Counted from the first letter of the stretch, positions 1-8,670 are shown. The stretch: 64,000 nucleotides of DNA from an uncultured Dorea sp. (GCA_910584095.1 CAJTYU010000001.1:1-64000), one strand, 5' to 3'. Notes: generated from the sequence alone by a model not told the origin. Numbers and translations are program-made.

Positions 1-44
1 TCAAGGTTCTTTGTGTTTGTGTCGTTATCAGCGACAGCTATATT

Positions 45-73
45 AGAATAGCACCTCTTTTTCAGAATGTCAA
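45..73 (-). promoter_or_regulatory. Strong promoter reading off the left edge, probably of an rRNA operon
   Basis: On the minus strand a perfect -35 TTGACA (68-73) is followed after exactly 17 bp by TATTCT (45-50). The short transcribed leader has a small GTCG/CGAC hairpin and ends at base 1 in AAAGAACCTTGA, which resembles the start of the antitermination (boxA-like) leader seen before clostridial 16S rRNA. The promoter is seen directly. That an rRNA operon follows is inferred, because the window ends before any rRNA. Confidence 0.6.
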
Positions 74-185
74 CACCTTTTTTAAATTTTTTTATTTTTT
101 TCCATAAAGCCCCTTAATATGACGTTTTATTTAATAGAAACTCTATCTTCTACAGCATTCCTCACCGTATCACAATATGCTATAC

Positions 186-210
186 TTATTGAACTACTAC
201 TGTTCAATAA
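186..210. promoter_or_regulatory. Inverted repeat upstream of the DUF1538 gene (possible operator)
   Basis: TTATTGAAC (186-194) and GTTCAATAA (202-210) form a perfect 9-bp inverted repeat around a 7-base spacer, just downstream of a -10-like TATACT (181-186 region) and 83 bases before the start codon. The right arm continues into GGGATACTC, which resembles the arm of the long palindrome at 20001-20051. An operator or a dispersed palindrome are both possible. Confidence 0.45.
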
Positions 211-292
211 GGGATACTCAATATAACTTGCGCTTGTGGTTAATATCATTTATTATTCTATATATAATATTTCAGAAAGGATTAGTCGTTTC

Positions 293-1255
293 ATGAATTT
301 TTACCAAACTAAGCTTACTGAAAAGCGAAACGAAGCGCTAAAGGCAGTACTTCCTATTCTCGGAATTGTTCTCTTTTTAAGCTTCACTATTGCACCGGTT
401 CCGCCAGGTATATTGCTTCTTTTTTTATTCGCCGCCTTACTGCTTGTCGTTGGCATGATGTTTTTTACACTAGGAGCCGAACTTTCCATGGTTCCCATGG
501 GAGAGCGAGCCGGCACCAAGATGGCCAAGTCTATGCGTCTGGAAATTATCCTTTTCCTTTGCTTCCTGCTTGGCTTTATCATTACAATATCCGAACCTGA
601 TTTACAGGTACTTGCAGAACAGGTACCCTCCGTCCCTAATCAAATCCTGATTATAGCCGTTGCATCCGGCGTAGGATTTTTCCTAATCATGGCAATGCTC
701 CGCATGCTTTTTTCCATCCGGCTTTCGGCGCTTTTAATCTTCTTTTACGGACTTATATTTATACTGGTATTATTTGTTCCAAAAGATTTCCTTGCAGTTG
801 CTTTTGATTCCGGCGGAGTTACTACAGGACCGATGACGGTTCCCTTTATCATGTCTCTCGGCGTCGCCGCATCAGTAGGAATTGCGATGTTCCGGGTGCT
901 TACAGGTATTTCTATTTTTTGGTTCATCGTGCCAGGCTATTTAATTGCAATCTGCCTGTCCTTCTTTGTCCCAAAAATATTTACCGCCATAGCATTTGAC
1001 TCCGGCGGCGTTGCTTCCGGCCCAATGACCGCCACCTTTCTGCTTCCCTTTGCCATGGGCGCATGTCAGGCCATAGGCGGAAACATTGTTCAAGATGCTT
1101 TTGGAATTGTTGCTATGGTCGCCATGACGCCGCTGATTGCCATCCAGCTTCTGGGAGCTGTTTATCAGATGAAATCCCTACATGCCAAAGCTATCGAAAC
1201 CGTATCCGACTCTTATCTTGATGCATGGAGCGAAAACGATATTATTGAATTATAA
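293..1255 (+). CDS. DUF1538 family membrane protein, apparently internally deleted
   Basis: Polytopic membrane protein of unknown transport or signalling role. I chose ATG 293 because GAAAGGA lies 11 bases upstream; a GTG at 236 in frame has no ribosome site. The 320-residue product carries the family signature AFDSGGVTTGPMT at 170-182 and again, as AFDSGGVASGPMT, at 234-246, each preceded by FVPK and a hydrophobic segment. DUF1538 proteins as I know them are about 480-520 residues with two full repeats. Here the end of repeat 1 (MSLGV, near 187-191) runs straight into the middle of repeat 2, so about 170 residues seem missing in frame. It sits 17 bases before a PII-like gene, the usual partner. 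Family assignment is firm; function is unknown. Confidence 0.8.
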   Translation: MNFYQTKLTEKRNEALKAVLPILGIVLFLSFTIAPVPPGILLLFLFAALLLVVGMMFFTLGAELSMVPMGERAGTKMAKSMRLEIILFLCFLLGFIITISEPDLQVLAEQVPSVPNQILIIAVASGVGFFLIMAMLRMLFSIRLSALLIFFYGLIFILVLFVPKDFLAVAFDSGGVTTGPMTVPFIMSLGVAASVGIAMFRVLTGISIFWFIVPGYLIAICLSFFVPKIFTAIAFDSGGVASGPMTATFLLPFAMGACQAIGGNIVQDAFGIVAMVAMTPLIAIQLLGAVYQMKSLHAKAIETVSDSYLDAWSENDIIEL

Positions 1256-1272
1256 ACAAAGAGGTATTACAC

Positions 1273-1986
1273 ATGAATGAGATTTATATGATGGTAATGA
1301 TTACCATCCGGGGAATCCGGAGCAAGATGCTGCCCTTTTTAAAAGAACATAATATCCATGTCGTATTTGCAACTCTCGGTACCGGAACCGCAAACAGCGC
1401 TATTTTAGATTATTTCGGCATAGAAGCGGCTGAAAAAGCAGTTTACTTTGCACTTGTCACACAAGATACATGGAAAAATTTCCAAAAAGCCCTTTATAGT
1501 AAAATGAAAATTGACATCGCCGGAAGGGGAATCGCTTTTCTGATACCGCTAAGCAGCGTCGGAGGAAAAAGAACCCTTGAGTACCTTACCGCCGGGCAGA
1601 AGATGATTATCAAGGAGGAGAGCACTTTGAAAAATACAGACTTTGAACTTTTAATCGCAATTGCAAACAGCGGGCACATCGATACAATTATGGATGCCGC
1701 CAGAAGCGCGCAGGCTCCGGGAGGAACCGTAATCCACGCGAAAGGTACCGGCCGAGAACAAGCAAAAAAATTCTTAGGAATTTCCCTCGCAGAAGAAAAA
1801 GAAATTATTTTTATTGTAGTACGCTCCCGTCAGAAAAATAAGATTATGCGCGCCATTATGGATCATGCGGGAACAGGTACTTCTGCCGGAGCCATTGTTT
1901 TCTCACTTCCGGTAACCGCAGTCGCAGGACTCCGTCTTCTCGAAGATAACGAAGAACATTCTGAAAACCATATATCAGACTGTTAA
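1273..1986 (+). CDS. P-II family nitrogen regulator-like protein (tandem PII-like domains), DUF1538 partner
   Basis: The 237-residue soluble protein has two PII-like ferredoxin-fold units, about 1-105 and 122-225. Each starts with a beta strand (MMVMITIRG, LLIAIANSG) and ends in a matching strand-turn segment (GRGIAFLIPLSSVGG near 84-98; AGAIVFSLPVTAVAG near 202-216). No canonical PII uridylylation tyrosine loop is evident. AAAGAGG sits 8 bases before the ATG. It is cotranscribed with the DUF1538 gene, so it probably gates or senses for that membrane protein, as PII proteins do for AmtB; the ligand cannot be told from sequence. Confidence 0.8.
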   Translation: MNEIYMMVMITIRGIRSKMLPFLKEHNIHVVFATLGTGTANSAILDYFGIEAAEKAVYFALVTQDTWKNFQKALYSKMKIDIAGRGIAFLIPLSSVGGKRTLEYLTAGQKMIIKEESTLKNTDFELLIAIANSGHIDTIMDAARSAQAPGGTVIHAKGTGREQAKKFLGISLAEEKEIIFIVVRSRQKNKIMRAIMDHAGTGTSAGAIVFSLPVTAVAGLRLLEDNEEHSENHISDC

Positions 1987-1993
1987 AAGCTTA

Positions 1994-2039
1994 AAAGCCG
2001 TGCATACAAATACATTACCAAATCTGTCTGCACGGCTTT
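1994..2039. terminator. Bidirectional terminator between the PII-like gene and larE
   Basis: AAAGCCGTGCA (1994-2004) pairs perfectly with TGCACGGCTTT (2029-2039) across a 24-base loop. On the minus strand the stem is followed by TTTT. It lies between two convergent transcription units. Confidence 0.7.
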
Positions 2040-2111
2040 ATATTACTATGGAGCAGACATCCACATAATTTCCCCCAAAGCCTGCTCTGCAGAAAGCTCC
2101 GCTTTTTCATC

Positions 2112-2936
2112 TCAAAACCTTGGATCTAAATTTATATCCATACTTCCGGACCGAAATCCCTCCATATCCAGAGTCACATAGCTATATCCGAGATTTTTCA
2201 GATAGGAAATAATCTCTTTCCCTCTCCTCATAATCTCCTCAAATCCTTCTGTATCTACCTCGATCCGGACAATATCGCCATGAATTCGAAGCCTTACGTT
2301 ATAAAATCCCATCGCTCTGATAAACTGCTCTCCCTTGTCTACCCTCTTCATATCTTCATAGGAAAGTCTGGCTCCGTAGGGAAATCTGGTGGCAAGACAG
2401 GGCATGGATGGCTTTTTTGACGCAGAGATTCCAAGCTCTTCCGCAAATCGTCTTACTTCCTCCTTAGTAAATCCAGCATCCGCCAAAGGACTTATAATTC
2501 CAAGTTCTTTCACTGCCAAAAGCCCCGGACGATACGCACAGAGATCATCTTTGTTGGTTCCTTCCAAAATCACCGCCGCCCCAAGCGCCTCGCTTTCCCG
2601 CATAAGCTGCTCAAACAAGTATTTTTTACACCGGTAGCAGCGGTCCTTTGGATTATCCATGATCCCCGCCTCCTGAAGCTCGTCAACCGTAATCATCCGA
2701 AATTCTGCCCCTGCCTCTTTTGCTGCTGTTTCCGCTTCCTCCATATCTCTAGCGGAATGCAGCATCGTATGCATCAGGATCGCATATACTTTTGTTCCAT
2801 GTTTCTTTGACGCTTCCACCGCAAGCCTTAGAAGAAGGCTGCTGTCCGCCCCGCCTGAAAATGCAACCGCAATATGAGCTTGTGCATATCGGTTCATTTT
2901 CTTCTTTAAGTTCTCCGCTTTTTCCTCAAAATGCAT
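2112..2936 (-). CDS. larE: LarE, ATP-dependent sacrificial sulfur transferase for nickel-pincer cofactor
   Basis: LarE adenylates the carboxylates of pyridinium-3,5-biscarboxylate mononucleotide and replaces them with thiocarboxylates. The PP-loop SGGADSS is at 27-33, followed by CYRC (Cys100, Cys103) and MPCLATRF (Cys180). I chose ATG 2936, since AAGAGGA precedes it by 6 bases; an ATG ten codons upstream has no ribosome site. At 274 residues it matches the family. Three cysteines rather than only the one near 180 suggest the [4Fe-4S]-cluster type of LarE, which regenerates sulfur, instead of the sacrificial single-cysteine type; that is inference. It is the last gene of the lar operon, 42 bases after larC. 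Confidence 0.88.
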   Translation of the reverse strand: MHFEEKAENLKKKMNRYAQAHIAVAFSGGADSSLLLRLAVEASKKHGTKVYAILMHTMLHSARDMEEAETAAKEAGAEFRMITVDELQEAGIMDNPKDRCYRCKKYLFEQLMRESEALGAAVILEGTNKDDLCAYRPGLLAVKELGIISPLADAGFTKEEVRRFAEELGISASKKPSMPCLATRFPYGARLSYEDMKRVDKGEQFIRAMGFYNVRLRIHGDIVRIEVDTEGFEEIMRRGKEIISYLKNLGYSYVTLDMEGFRSGSMDINLDPRF

Positions 2937-2978
2937 TCTATTCCTCTTATTATACCACTTTTCCATATTGAAAAGCTG

Positions 2979-4313
2979 TTATTCATTTATATTTAACGCC
3001 GCCCGGCTGACTGTATTCCACACCTGCTGGTAAGACAGGTTATGCTCCTTGCAGAGCCTGATTATGCTGTCATATTCCGGATAAGCCCGTTTTTCCGTCC
3101 CTATCTTACAAATCTTAACCCTTGCCTCTCCCAAAGGCGTATGAATGTCCTGAATGTTACGGTTCAAAACTTCCCGCTCCATCTTTCTCCTGCGGATGCC
3201 TATTGTCGTCGTGTTCAAGAAAATAATTTCCTGAAGCTGCTCTATATCCTTTTCCTTACATATCACATTGAGTTCATACGCCGGACGATTTTTCTTCATA
3301 TATACAGGAATATAATAGACATCCCTTGCTCCCGCTTCCATAAGACGGTTCATTACATAGCCAAGAGCTTCGCCGGTGCAGTCGTCAATATTAGTCTCCA
3401 AATGCCAAATTACATCCGTTTCCTTTTGCTCCGGTTCTATCAGCATTGCACGCAGAACTCCGGTACGGCCATAATCCCGTTTCCCTGCGCCCATACCGGT
3501 CTTAAGAATCCGGTAATTCTCCGGCAATCTGTCCGCCGTCCGCACTGCCGCCGCAATTGCCGCCCCGGTAGGGGTCACCAGCTCTCCCTCCGTCTCCGTC
3601 ATATGCAGGGGCAGGCGATATGCCGACGCTATATTCGCCACTGCCGGAACCGGAACCGGAATGATTCCATGCTGGCAGCGGATCGTTCCCCGCCCTTCGT
3701 ACAATTCCGAGACAACCACCTCTTCAATATCCAGATGATCCAGACACACCGCCGCCGCCGCAATATCCACAATAGAATCCACTGCGCCTACTTCATGAAA
3801 ATGCACCTGCTCCACAGACATTCCATGGGCTTTAGCCTCCGCCTCCGCAAGCACCTGAAAAATCCGAAGCGCCGTCTCTTTTGCACGACGGCTTAGTCCT
3901 GAATTTTCTATTATTTCCTGAATCTCATGAAGGCCTCTGTGACCATGTCCATGAGGTTGGTGATGACCATGCGCCTCTTCTGCATGACTGTGCTCTAGTC
4001 CGTCTGCATGACTCTGTTTATGAATATGCTCTAGCCCGTCTGTGTGAACATGCGCTTGGTTATGTTCATGCCCGTGCAGATACTCCATATCATGATCATG
4101 AGGATCGTGAGCCTCATCCAGAATTACGCGAAAGTCACAGGCATCCAGCCCCGACTTCTTTACTCTTGTAACTGCAATTTCAAATTCATCCAGCGGAAGG
4201 CTCTTTAGCTCCCTTTTCAGTACGCCTTCATCTGCTCCCAGATCCAAAAGAGCGCCCACCGTCATATCGCCGCTGATCCCGCTGTAACATTCCAAATAAA
4301 GTGTTCTACTCAT
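2979..4313 (-). CDS. larC: LarC, CTP-dependent nickel insertase of the nickel-pincer cofactor
   Basis: LarC inserts nickel into the thiocarboxylated pincer precursor. The N-terminal family start YLECYSGISGDMTVGALLDLG is visible near residues 6-26, then a histidine-rich metal-storing stretch (69-129, with a duplicated DGLEH.H segment), then the catalytic C-terminal half ending in EYDSIIRLCKEH. The protein is 444 residues in one uninterrupted frame. In Lactiplantibacillus plantarum the same product needs a programmed frameshift (larC1/larC2); here none is needed. It overlaps the end of larB by 8 bases, so the two are translationally coupled. Confidence 0.92.
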   Translation of the reverse strand: MSRTLYLECYSGISGDMTVGALLDLGADEGVLKRELKSLPLDEFEIAVTRVKKSGLDACDFRVILDEAHDPHDHDMEYLHGHEHNQAHVHTDGLEHIHKQSHADGLEHSHAEEAHGHHQPHGHGHRGLHEIQEIIENSGLSRRAKETALRIFQVLAEAEAKAHGMSVEQVHFHEVGAVDSIVDIAAAAVCLDHLDIEEVVVSELYEGRGTIRCQHGIIPVPVPAVANIASAYRLPLHMTETEGELVTPTGAAIAAAVRTADRLPENYRILKTGMGAGKRDYGRTGVLRAMLIEPEQKETDVIWHLETNIDDCTGEALGYVMNRLMEAGARDVYYIPVYMKKNRPAYELNVICKEKDIEQLQEIIFLNTTTIGIRRRKMEREVLNRNIQDIHTPLGEARVKICKIGTEKRAYPEYDSIIRLCKEHNLSYQQVWNTVSRAALNINE

Positions 4314-5070
4314 TTTTTACTCCTAATCTATTAATCTGCGTGGCAATATATCCCGCTCCAAATCCATTATCGATATTGACTACCGAAATCCCGTTTGCAC
4401 AGGAATTAATCATGGTAAGAAGCGCGGAAAGCCCATGAAAGCTTGCGCCGTAACCGACCGATGTAGGCACCGCGATCACCGGCTTATCCACCAGACCGCC
4501 GATCACGCTTGCCAGCGCGCCCTCCATGCCCGCAACCGCGATTACACAGTTTGCCCTCTGGATTACGTCAAGTCTGGACAGCATCCTGTGCAGGCCGCTG
4601 ACTCCCACATCATACAGCCGCTCCACATGACTTCCAAAATATTCCGCCACCTGCGCCGCCTCCTCGGCAACCGGAATATCCGCCGTTCCAGCCGAACATA
4701 CCGCAATACATCCTTTCCTAGCCTTATCCGGTCTTTCTATCTTAACAATCCGGGATACCCCGTCATACTGCGTCTGCGGATAATACTCTTTCAGCAGTTC
4801 GTACTGTTCCTTAGACGCCCTCGTTCCAAGCACCTCGCCCTCGTGCTCATAAAGCCTTCCAAAGATTTCCACAAGAAATTTATCTGCCTTGCCGCTGCAG
4901 AAAACAACTTCAGGAAACCCCTGTCTGAGCTTGCGGTGCATATCCAGCTTTGCGTACCCCTGCTCCCCGCCTAAGTCTTCCTCAAAAGGCTGCCCGCGAA
5001 AATACTGTTCCGCTTCATCGACCGATATTTCCCCTTTTTGTAACCGTGTTAAGATATCTCTGGTTTCCAT
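4306..5070 (-). CDS. larB: LarB, pyridinium-3,5-biscarboxylate mononucleotide synthase
   Basis: LarB carboxylates nicotinic acid adenine dinucleotide and releases AMP, the first step of the nickel-pincer cofactor. The 254-residue protein has the PurE-like C-terminal domain (about 118-254) with SAGTAD at 126-131, AGMEGALASV, and SCANG where Cys224 corresponds to the catalytic cysteine. AAGGAAGG lies upstream of the ATG. It begins 16 bases after the aldo-keto reductase gene. No larA (lactate racemase) or larD is in the window, so the enzyme using the cofactor must be elsewhere. Confidence 0.92.
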   Translation of the reverse strand: METRDILTRLQKGEISVDEAEQYFRGQPFEEDLGGEQGYAKLDMHRKLRQGFPEVVFCSGKADKFLVEIFGRLYEHEGEVLGTRASKEQYELLKEYYPQTQYDGVSRIVKIERPDKARKGCIAVCSAGTADIPVAEEAAQVAEYFGSHVERLYDVGVSGLHRMLSRLDVIQRANCVIAVAGMEGALASVIGGLVDKPVIAVPTSVGYGASFHGLSALLTMINSCANGISVVNIDNGFGAGYIATQINRLGVKNE

Positions 5071-5086
5071 CCCGTCAATCCTTCCT

Positions 5087-6268
5087 TTAGCCTAAAAACC
5101 CCAGTTTCTTAATTAATTTTATTCCAATTTTATAGTAGAACGGAAGCAGCTTTCTGTCCGCCTCCTTCAGTTTTTCCCGTATTTCCAAATGCTGGGGGCA
5201 GTGCTGCTCGCATCTGCCGCACTGAATACAACTGCCTGCATCTGCAAAATCCTTCTGCAGGCAGACCGTCTGATAATATTCGTGCCTTCCGCTTCCCTTG
5301 CCCTCCGTATACATATGGTTATAGCATCGAAAGGCCGCCGGAATATCAATCCCTTTCGGACACGGCATACAATACCCGCAGCCTGTGCAGCCTACCCGGA
5401 GCGTATTCTGAATTTCCTGTTTGATCCGCTCTATCAGCGCCAGATCTTCCTCTGTAAATTCACCCTCCTGAACCTGGTCGGCAATACGCATATTCTCCTC
5501 TACCATATCCAGCGAATTCATCCCCGACAAAACGCAGGTCACCTCCGGCTGCTCCCACAGCCACCGAAACGCCCATTCCGCAGGCGTCCGTTTCTTTCCA
5601 TACCCCACAATCTGCTTTTTTGCCGTTTCCGGAAGAAGATCAACCAGCTTCCCTCCTCTTAGGGGTTCCATAATGATCACCGGAATCCCCCTGGCTGCCG
5701 CTGCTTGAAGTCCTTTCCGCCCCGCCTGGGTATGCTCATCCATATAATTGTACTGGATCTGACAGAAATCCCAATCGTATGCGTCTAATATCTGCAGAAA
5801 CATCTCTGTATTGCCATGGAAAGAAAATCCCAGATTACGGATACTTCCCTCCCGCTTCTTCTCTGTGATCCACTCCTCGATCCCCAGTTCTTTCAGCTTA
5901 TTCCACGCCGTCACGTCCGTCAGCATATGCATCAGGTAATAATCAATATAATCCGTATGAAGCCGTTTTAACTGCTCGTTAAAATACCGGTCGACGGCTC
6001 CCCTAGATTTAATATAATATTGAGGCAGCTTCGTCGCGATATACACCTGTTTGCGGCACTGATTTCTTTTCAGGATCTCTCCCACGGCCGCCTCGCTTCC
6101 CGGATAAATATATGCCGTATCCAGATAATTTACGCCGCCGCGTACAGCAGCCATAACCTCTCTTTCCGCCTTGTCAATATCAATGCTGTTTCCTTTCTTT
6201 GAAAACCTCATACAGCCGTAGCCAAGCAGCGATATGGGGCGGCCGTACCTGTCGTTTCTATACTGCAT
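5087..6268 (-). CDS. Aldo/keto reductase with C-terminal bis-[4Fe-4S] ferredoxin domain
   Basis: NAD(P)H-dependent aldo/keto reductase TIM barrel (about 1-285) with the catalytic tetrad visible as Asp50, Tyr55, Lys80 and His114, fused to a clostridial two-cluster ferredoxin-like tail: CTGCGYCMPC (Cys294, 297, 300, 303) and CIQCGRCEQHC (Cys347, 350, 353, 357). The substrate is unknown. Its ATG directly follows the tex stop codon (TAAATG) and larB follows 16 bases later, so it belongs to the tex-lar transcript. A link to lactate or 2-hydroxyacid metabolism is possible from the lar context but not shown. Confidence 0.88.
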   Translation of the reverse strand: MQYRNDRYGRPISLLGYGCMRFSKKGNSIDIDKAEREVMAAVRGGVNYLDTAYIYPGSEAAVGEILKRNQCRKQVYIATKLPQYYIKSRGAVDRYFNEQLKRLHTDYIDYYLMHMLTDVTAWNKLKELGIEEWITEKKREGSIRNLGFSFHGNTEMFLQILDAYDWDFCQIQYNYMDEHTQAGRKGLQAAAARGIPVIIMEPLRGGKLVDLLPETAKKQIVGYGKKRTPAEWAFRWLWEQPEVTCVLSGMNSLDMVEENMRIADQVQEGEFTEEDLALIERIKQEIQNTLRVGCTGCGYCMPCPKGIDIPAAFRCYNHMYTEGKGSGRHEYYQTVCLQKDFADAGSCIQCGRCEQHCPQHLEIREKLKEADRKLLPFYYKIGIKLIKKLGFLG

Positions 6269-8425
6269 TTACTGTATTCCTTTCATGGTAAGTGAAATCC
6301 GTTTCTTTTTCATGTCTACGCCCAGTACCTTAACATCTACGATATCCCCTACGCTTACTACCTCTAACGGATGCTTAATAAATTTTTTATCGGTAATTTC
6401 TGAAATATGCACTAGTCCGTCCTGATGGACTCCGATATCTATGAATACGCCGAAATCAATCACGTTCCGCACGGTTCCCTTTAGAATCATGCCTTCCCTT
6501 AGATCCTTCATATCCAGCACGTCCGTACGCAGGATCGGCTTTGGCATCTCATCCCGCGGGTCGCGTCCTGGCTTTTCTAATTCTTTTACAATATCCCTCA
6601 GCGTAATCTCTCCGATTCCCAGTTCTTCCGCAAGCTTTTTATAATCGCGGATTGTAAGGGACAGCCCCACAAGCTTTCCTCCCCGGATGTCCTCTGGTGA
6701 AAATCCCTGTTTTGCCAAAAGCTTCTCTGCCGCCTCATAAGACTCCGGATGGACGCTGGTGCCATCCAGCGGATTACTGCCCTCGCTGATCCGCATAAAT
6801 CCCGCGCACTGTTCGAAGGCTTTCGGCCCTAACTTCGCCACCTTCAGCAGTTCTTTACGATTTTTAAAGCTGCCGTTTTCTTCTCTGTAAGCCACAATAT
6901 TTTTGGCGGTCGTTCCGGAAATTCCGGAGATGTAAGACAACAAAGGCGCCGATGCCGTATTTAAATCCACGCCAACCTTATTTACGCAGTCTTCTACCAC
7001 GCCGCCAAGGGCCTGCGTCAGCTTCTTCTGGTTCATATCGTGCTGATACTGCCCTACCCCGATGGATTTCGGTTCGATCTTCACCAGCTCCGCCAGCGGA
7101 TCCTGCAGTCTTCTGGCAATGGATACGGCGCTTCTCTGCCCCACGTCAAATTTCGGAAATTCCTCTGACGCCAGCTTGCTTGCGGAGTAAACGGAAGCGC
7201 CTGCCTCATTGACGATCACATACTGTACCTTTTCCGGAATTTCCTTTAATAATTCTACGATCACCTGTTCCGATTCTCTGGACGCTGTTCCGTTTCCAAG
7301 GGAAATCAGGGTAATATTGTATTTCTTGATAATCTTCTTTAAAAGCTCCTTGGACGCCTTAATTTTCTGAGGCGTGGTCGGCGCGGTCGGATAAATAATC
7401 GTAGTTCCTATAACCTTCCCGGTAGCGTCCACTACCGCAAGCTTACATCCGGTACGAAACGCCGGATCCCAGCCAAGAACAGTCTGCCCGACAATCGGCG
7501 GCTGCATAAGAAGCTGTTCCAAATTCTTTCCAAACACCGTAATCGCTCCGTCTTCCGCTTTCTCTGTCAGATCACTCCGAATTTCCCGCTCAATAGCAGG
7601 CGCGATCAGCCGGCGGTAACTGTCCTCCGCAGCCTCCTTTAAAACCGGCGTCGTATACGGATTACTGCCATGTATTATTTTCTTCTCCAAAAAGCGTAAA
7701 ATATCCTCCTCCGGCGCCTCAACCTTCACCGTAAGGAATTTTTCCTTTTCTCCCCGGTTCAGCGCCAGCACCCGATGTCCCGCAAGCTTCGTCACCGGCT
7801 CGTCAAAATCATAGTACATCTCGTACACAGATTCCGCCTCCGCATCCTTTGCCTGAGAAATCACACGTCCCTTTTTAACGGTTATATTCCGAATCCATGT
7901 ACGGTAATCCGCCTCGTCAGAAACATTTTCCGCAATAATATCCTTTGCCCCTGCAATGGCGTCCCAAACGGAATGTACTTCCTTCTCCGGATTTACATAT
8001 TCTTCTGCCAGCTCTTCTATCGGAGATTTTGCATTCTGCAGCGTTATCAATACCGCCAGCGGCTCAAGTCCGCGTTCCTTGGCAATCATGGCGCGGGTTC
8101 TTCTCTTCGGCCGGTACGGACGATACAGATCGTCTACCGCAACCTGCGTCTCCGCTGCCAGAATCTGCGCTTTCAGTTCCTCCGTAAGCTTGCCCTGCTC
8201 TTCAATACCAGAAAGCACCTGTTCCTTTTTCTCTTCCAGATTCCGCAGATAATTCAGCCTTTCATCCAGCTTTCTAAGCTGCTCATCGTCCAGTGTGCCA
8301 TGTTTCTCCTTGCGGTACCGGGCAATAAATGGAATTGTGTTCCCCTCGTCTATCAGCTGAACCGCTGCGTCTACCTGCCAGCGCTTTACGCCAAGCTCTT
8401 CCGTAATTTTCTGATTAATATCCAT
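6269..8425 (-). CDS. tex: Tex-family S1 RNA-binding transcription accessory protein
   Basis: Tex binds RNA and acts on transcription complexes. The 718-residue protein has the complete family layout: N-terminal helical Tex domain beginning MDINQKITEELGV, a YqgF/RNase H-like fold in the middle (LGWDPAFRTGCKLAVVDATG), helix-hairpin-helix region (LLSYISGISGTTAKNIVAYRE is the start of it), and a C-terminal S1 domain (about 643-714: GTVRNVIDFGVFIDIG, HQDGLVHISE). Likely first gene of an operon with the aldo-keto reductase and larBCE. A TTGAAT-17 bp-TATGCT promoter lies 95 bases upstream. Confidence 0.95.
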   Translation of the reverse strand: MDINQKITEELGVKRWQVDAAVQLIDEGNTIPFIARYRKEKHGTLDDEQLRKLDERLNYLRNLEEKKEQVLSGIEEQGKLTEELKAQILAAETQVAVDDLYRPYRPKRRTRAMIAKERGLEPLAVLITLQNAKSPIEELAEEYVNPEKEVHSVWDAIAGAKDIIAENVSDEADYRTWIRNITVKKGRVISQAKDAEAESVYEMYYDFDEPVTKLAGHRVLALNRGEKEKFLTVKVEAPEEDILRFLEKKIIHGSNPYTTPVLKEAAEDSYRRLIAPAIEREIRSDLTEKAEDGAITVFGKNLEQLLMQPPIVGQTVLGWDPAFRTGCKLAVVDATGKVIGTTIIYPTAPTTPQKIKASKELLKKIIKKYNITLISLGNGTASRESEQVIVELLKEIPEKVQYVIVNEAGASVYSASKLASEEFPKFDVGQRSAVSIARRLQDPLAELVKIEPKSIGVGQYQHDMNQKKLTQALGGVVEDCVNKVGVDLNTASAPLLSYISGISGTTAKNIVAYREENGSFKNRKELLKVAKLGPKAFEQCAGFMRISEGSNPLDGTSVHPESYEAAEKLLAKQGFSPEDIRGGKLVGLSLTIRDYKKLAEELGIGEITLRDIVKELEKPGRDPRDEMPKPILRTDVLDMKDLREGMILKGTVRNVIDFGVFIDIGVHQDGLVHISEITDKKFIKHPLEVVSVGDIVDVKVLGVDMKKKRISLTMKGIQ

Positions 8426-8519
8426 GTAACTGTTCCTCTCTATTCCTAATATATCGTTTTCTCTTCCCGGAGTATCTGCACCGGCGGTTTCCCAAGCCCG
8501 CCGCGCCTCCTACTGTGTA

Positions 8520-8548
8520 AGCATATCATGAACAAATTACAGATTCAA
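8520..8548 (-). promoter_or_regulatory. Promoter of the tex-lar operon
   Basis: On the minus strand TTGAAT (8543-8548) and TATGCT (8520-8525) are 17 bp apart, leaving about 90 bases of leader before tex. The leader can form a short GGCGG/CCGCC hairpin near 8492-8505. Confidence 0.55.
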
Positions 8549-8641
8549 GTTCTACTGCGTCTCTGCCCTGCGGAAAAATCAAAGAACTGCCGTAAATAAT
8601 AACCCGCTGCCGTCCAGCAGAACCGAGTCTGCTCTGTTTTC

Positions 8642-8670
8642 TTGAATCCCATAGAAATTTATGATATACT
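8642..8670 (+). promoter_or_regulatory. Promoter of the TetR-family gene
   Basis: TTGAAT (8642-8647) and TATACT (8665-8670) are separated by 17 bp and are followed by AAGGAG (8696-8701) before the ATG at 8716. It is divergent to the tex promoter. Confidence 0.65.

Noticed and set aside
3042..3896. 284-codon plus-strand frame
   Set aside because: Antisense to larC, whose family match over the whole length is certain; composition is Arg/His/Cys-rich and no motif is present.
2979..4313. Programmed frameshift in larC
   Set aside because: The gene is one continuous frame with both halves of the family present, so no frameshift is needed.
7775..8449. 224-codon plus-strand frame
   Set aside because: Antisense to the N-terminal part of tex; no domain, no start signal.
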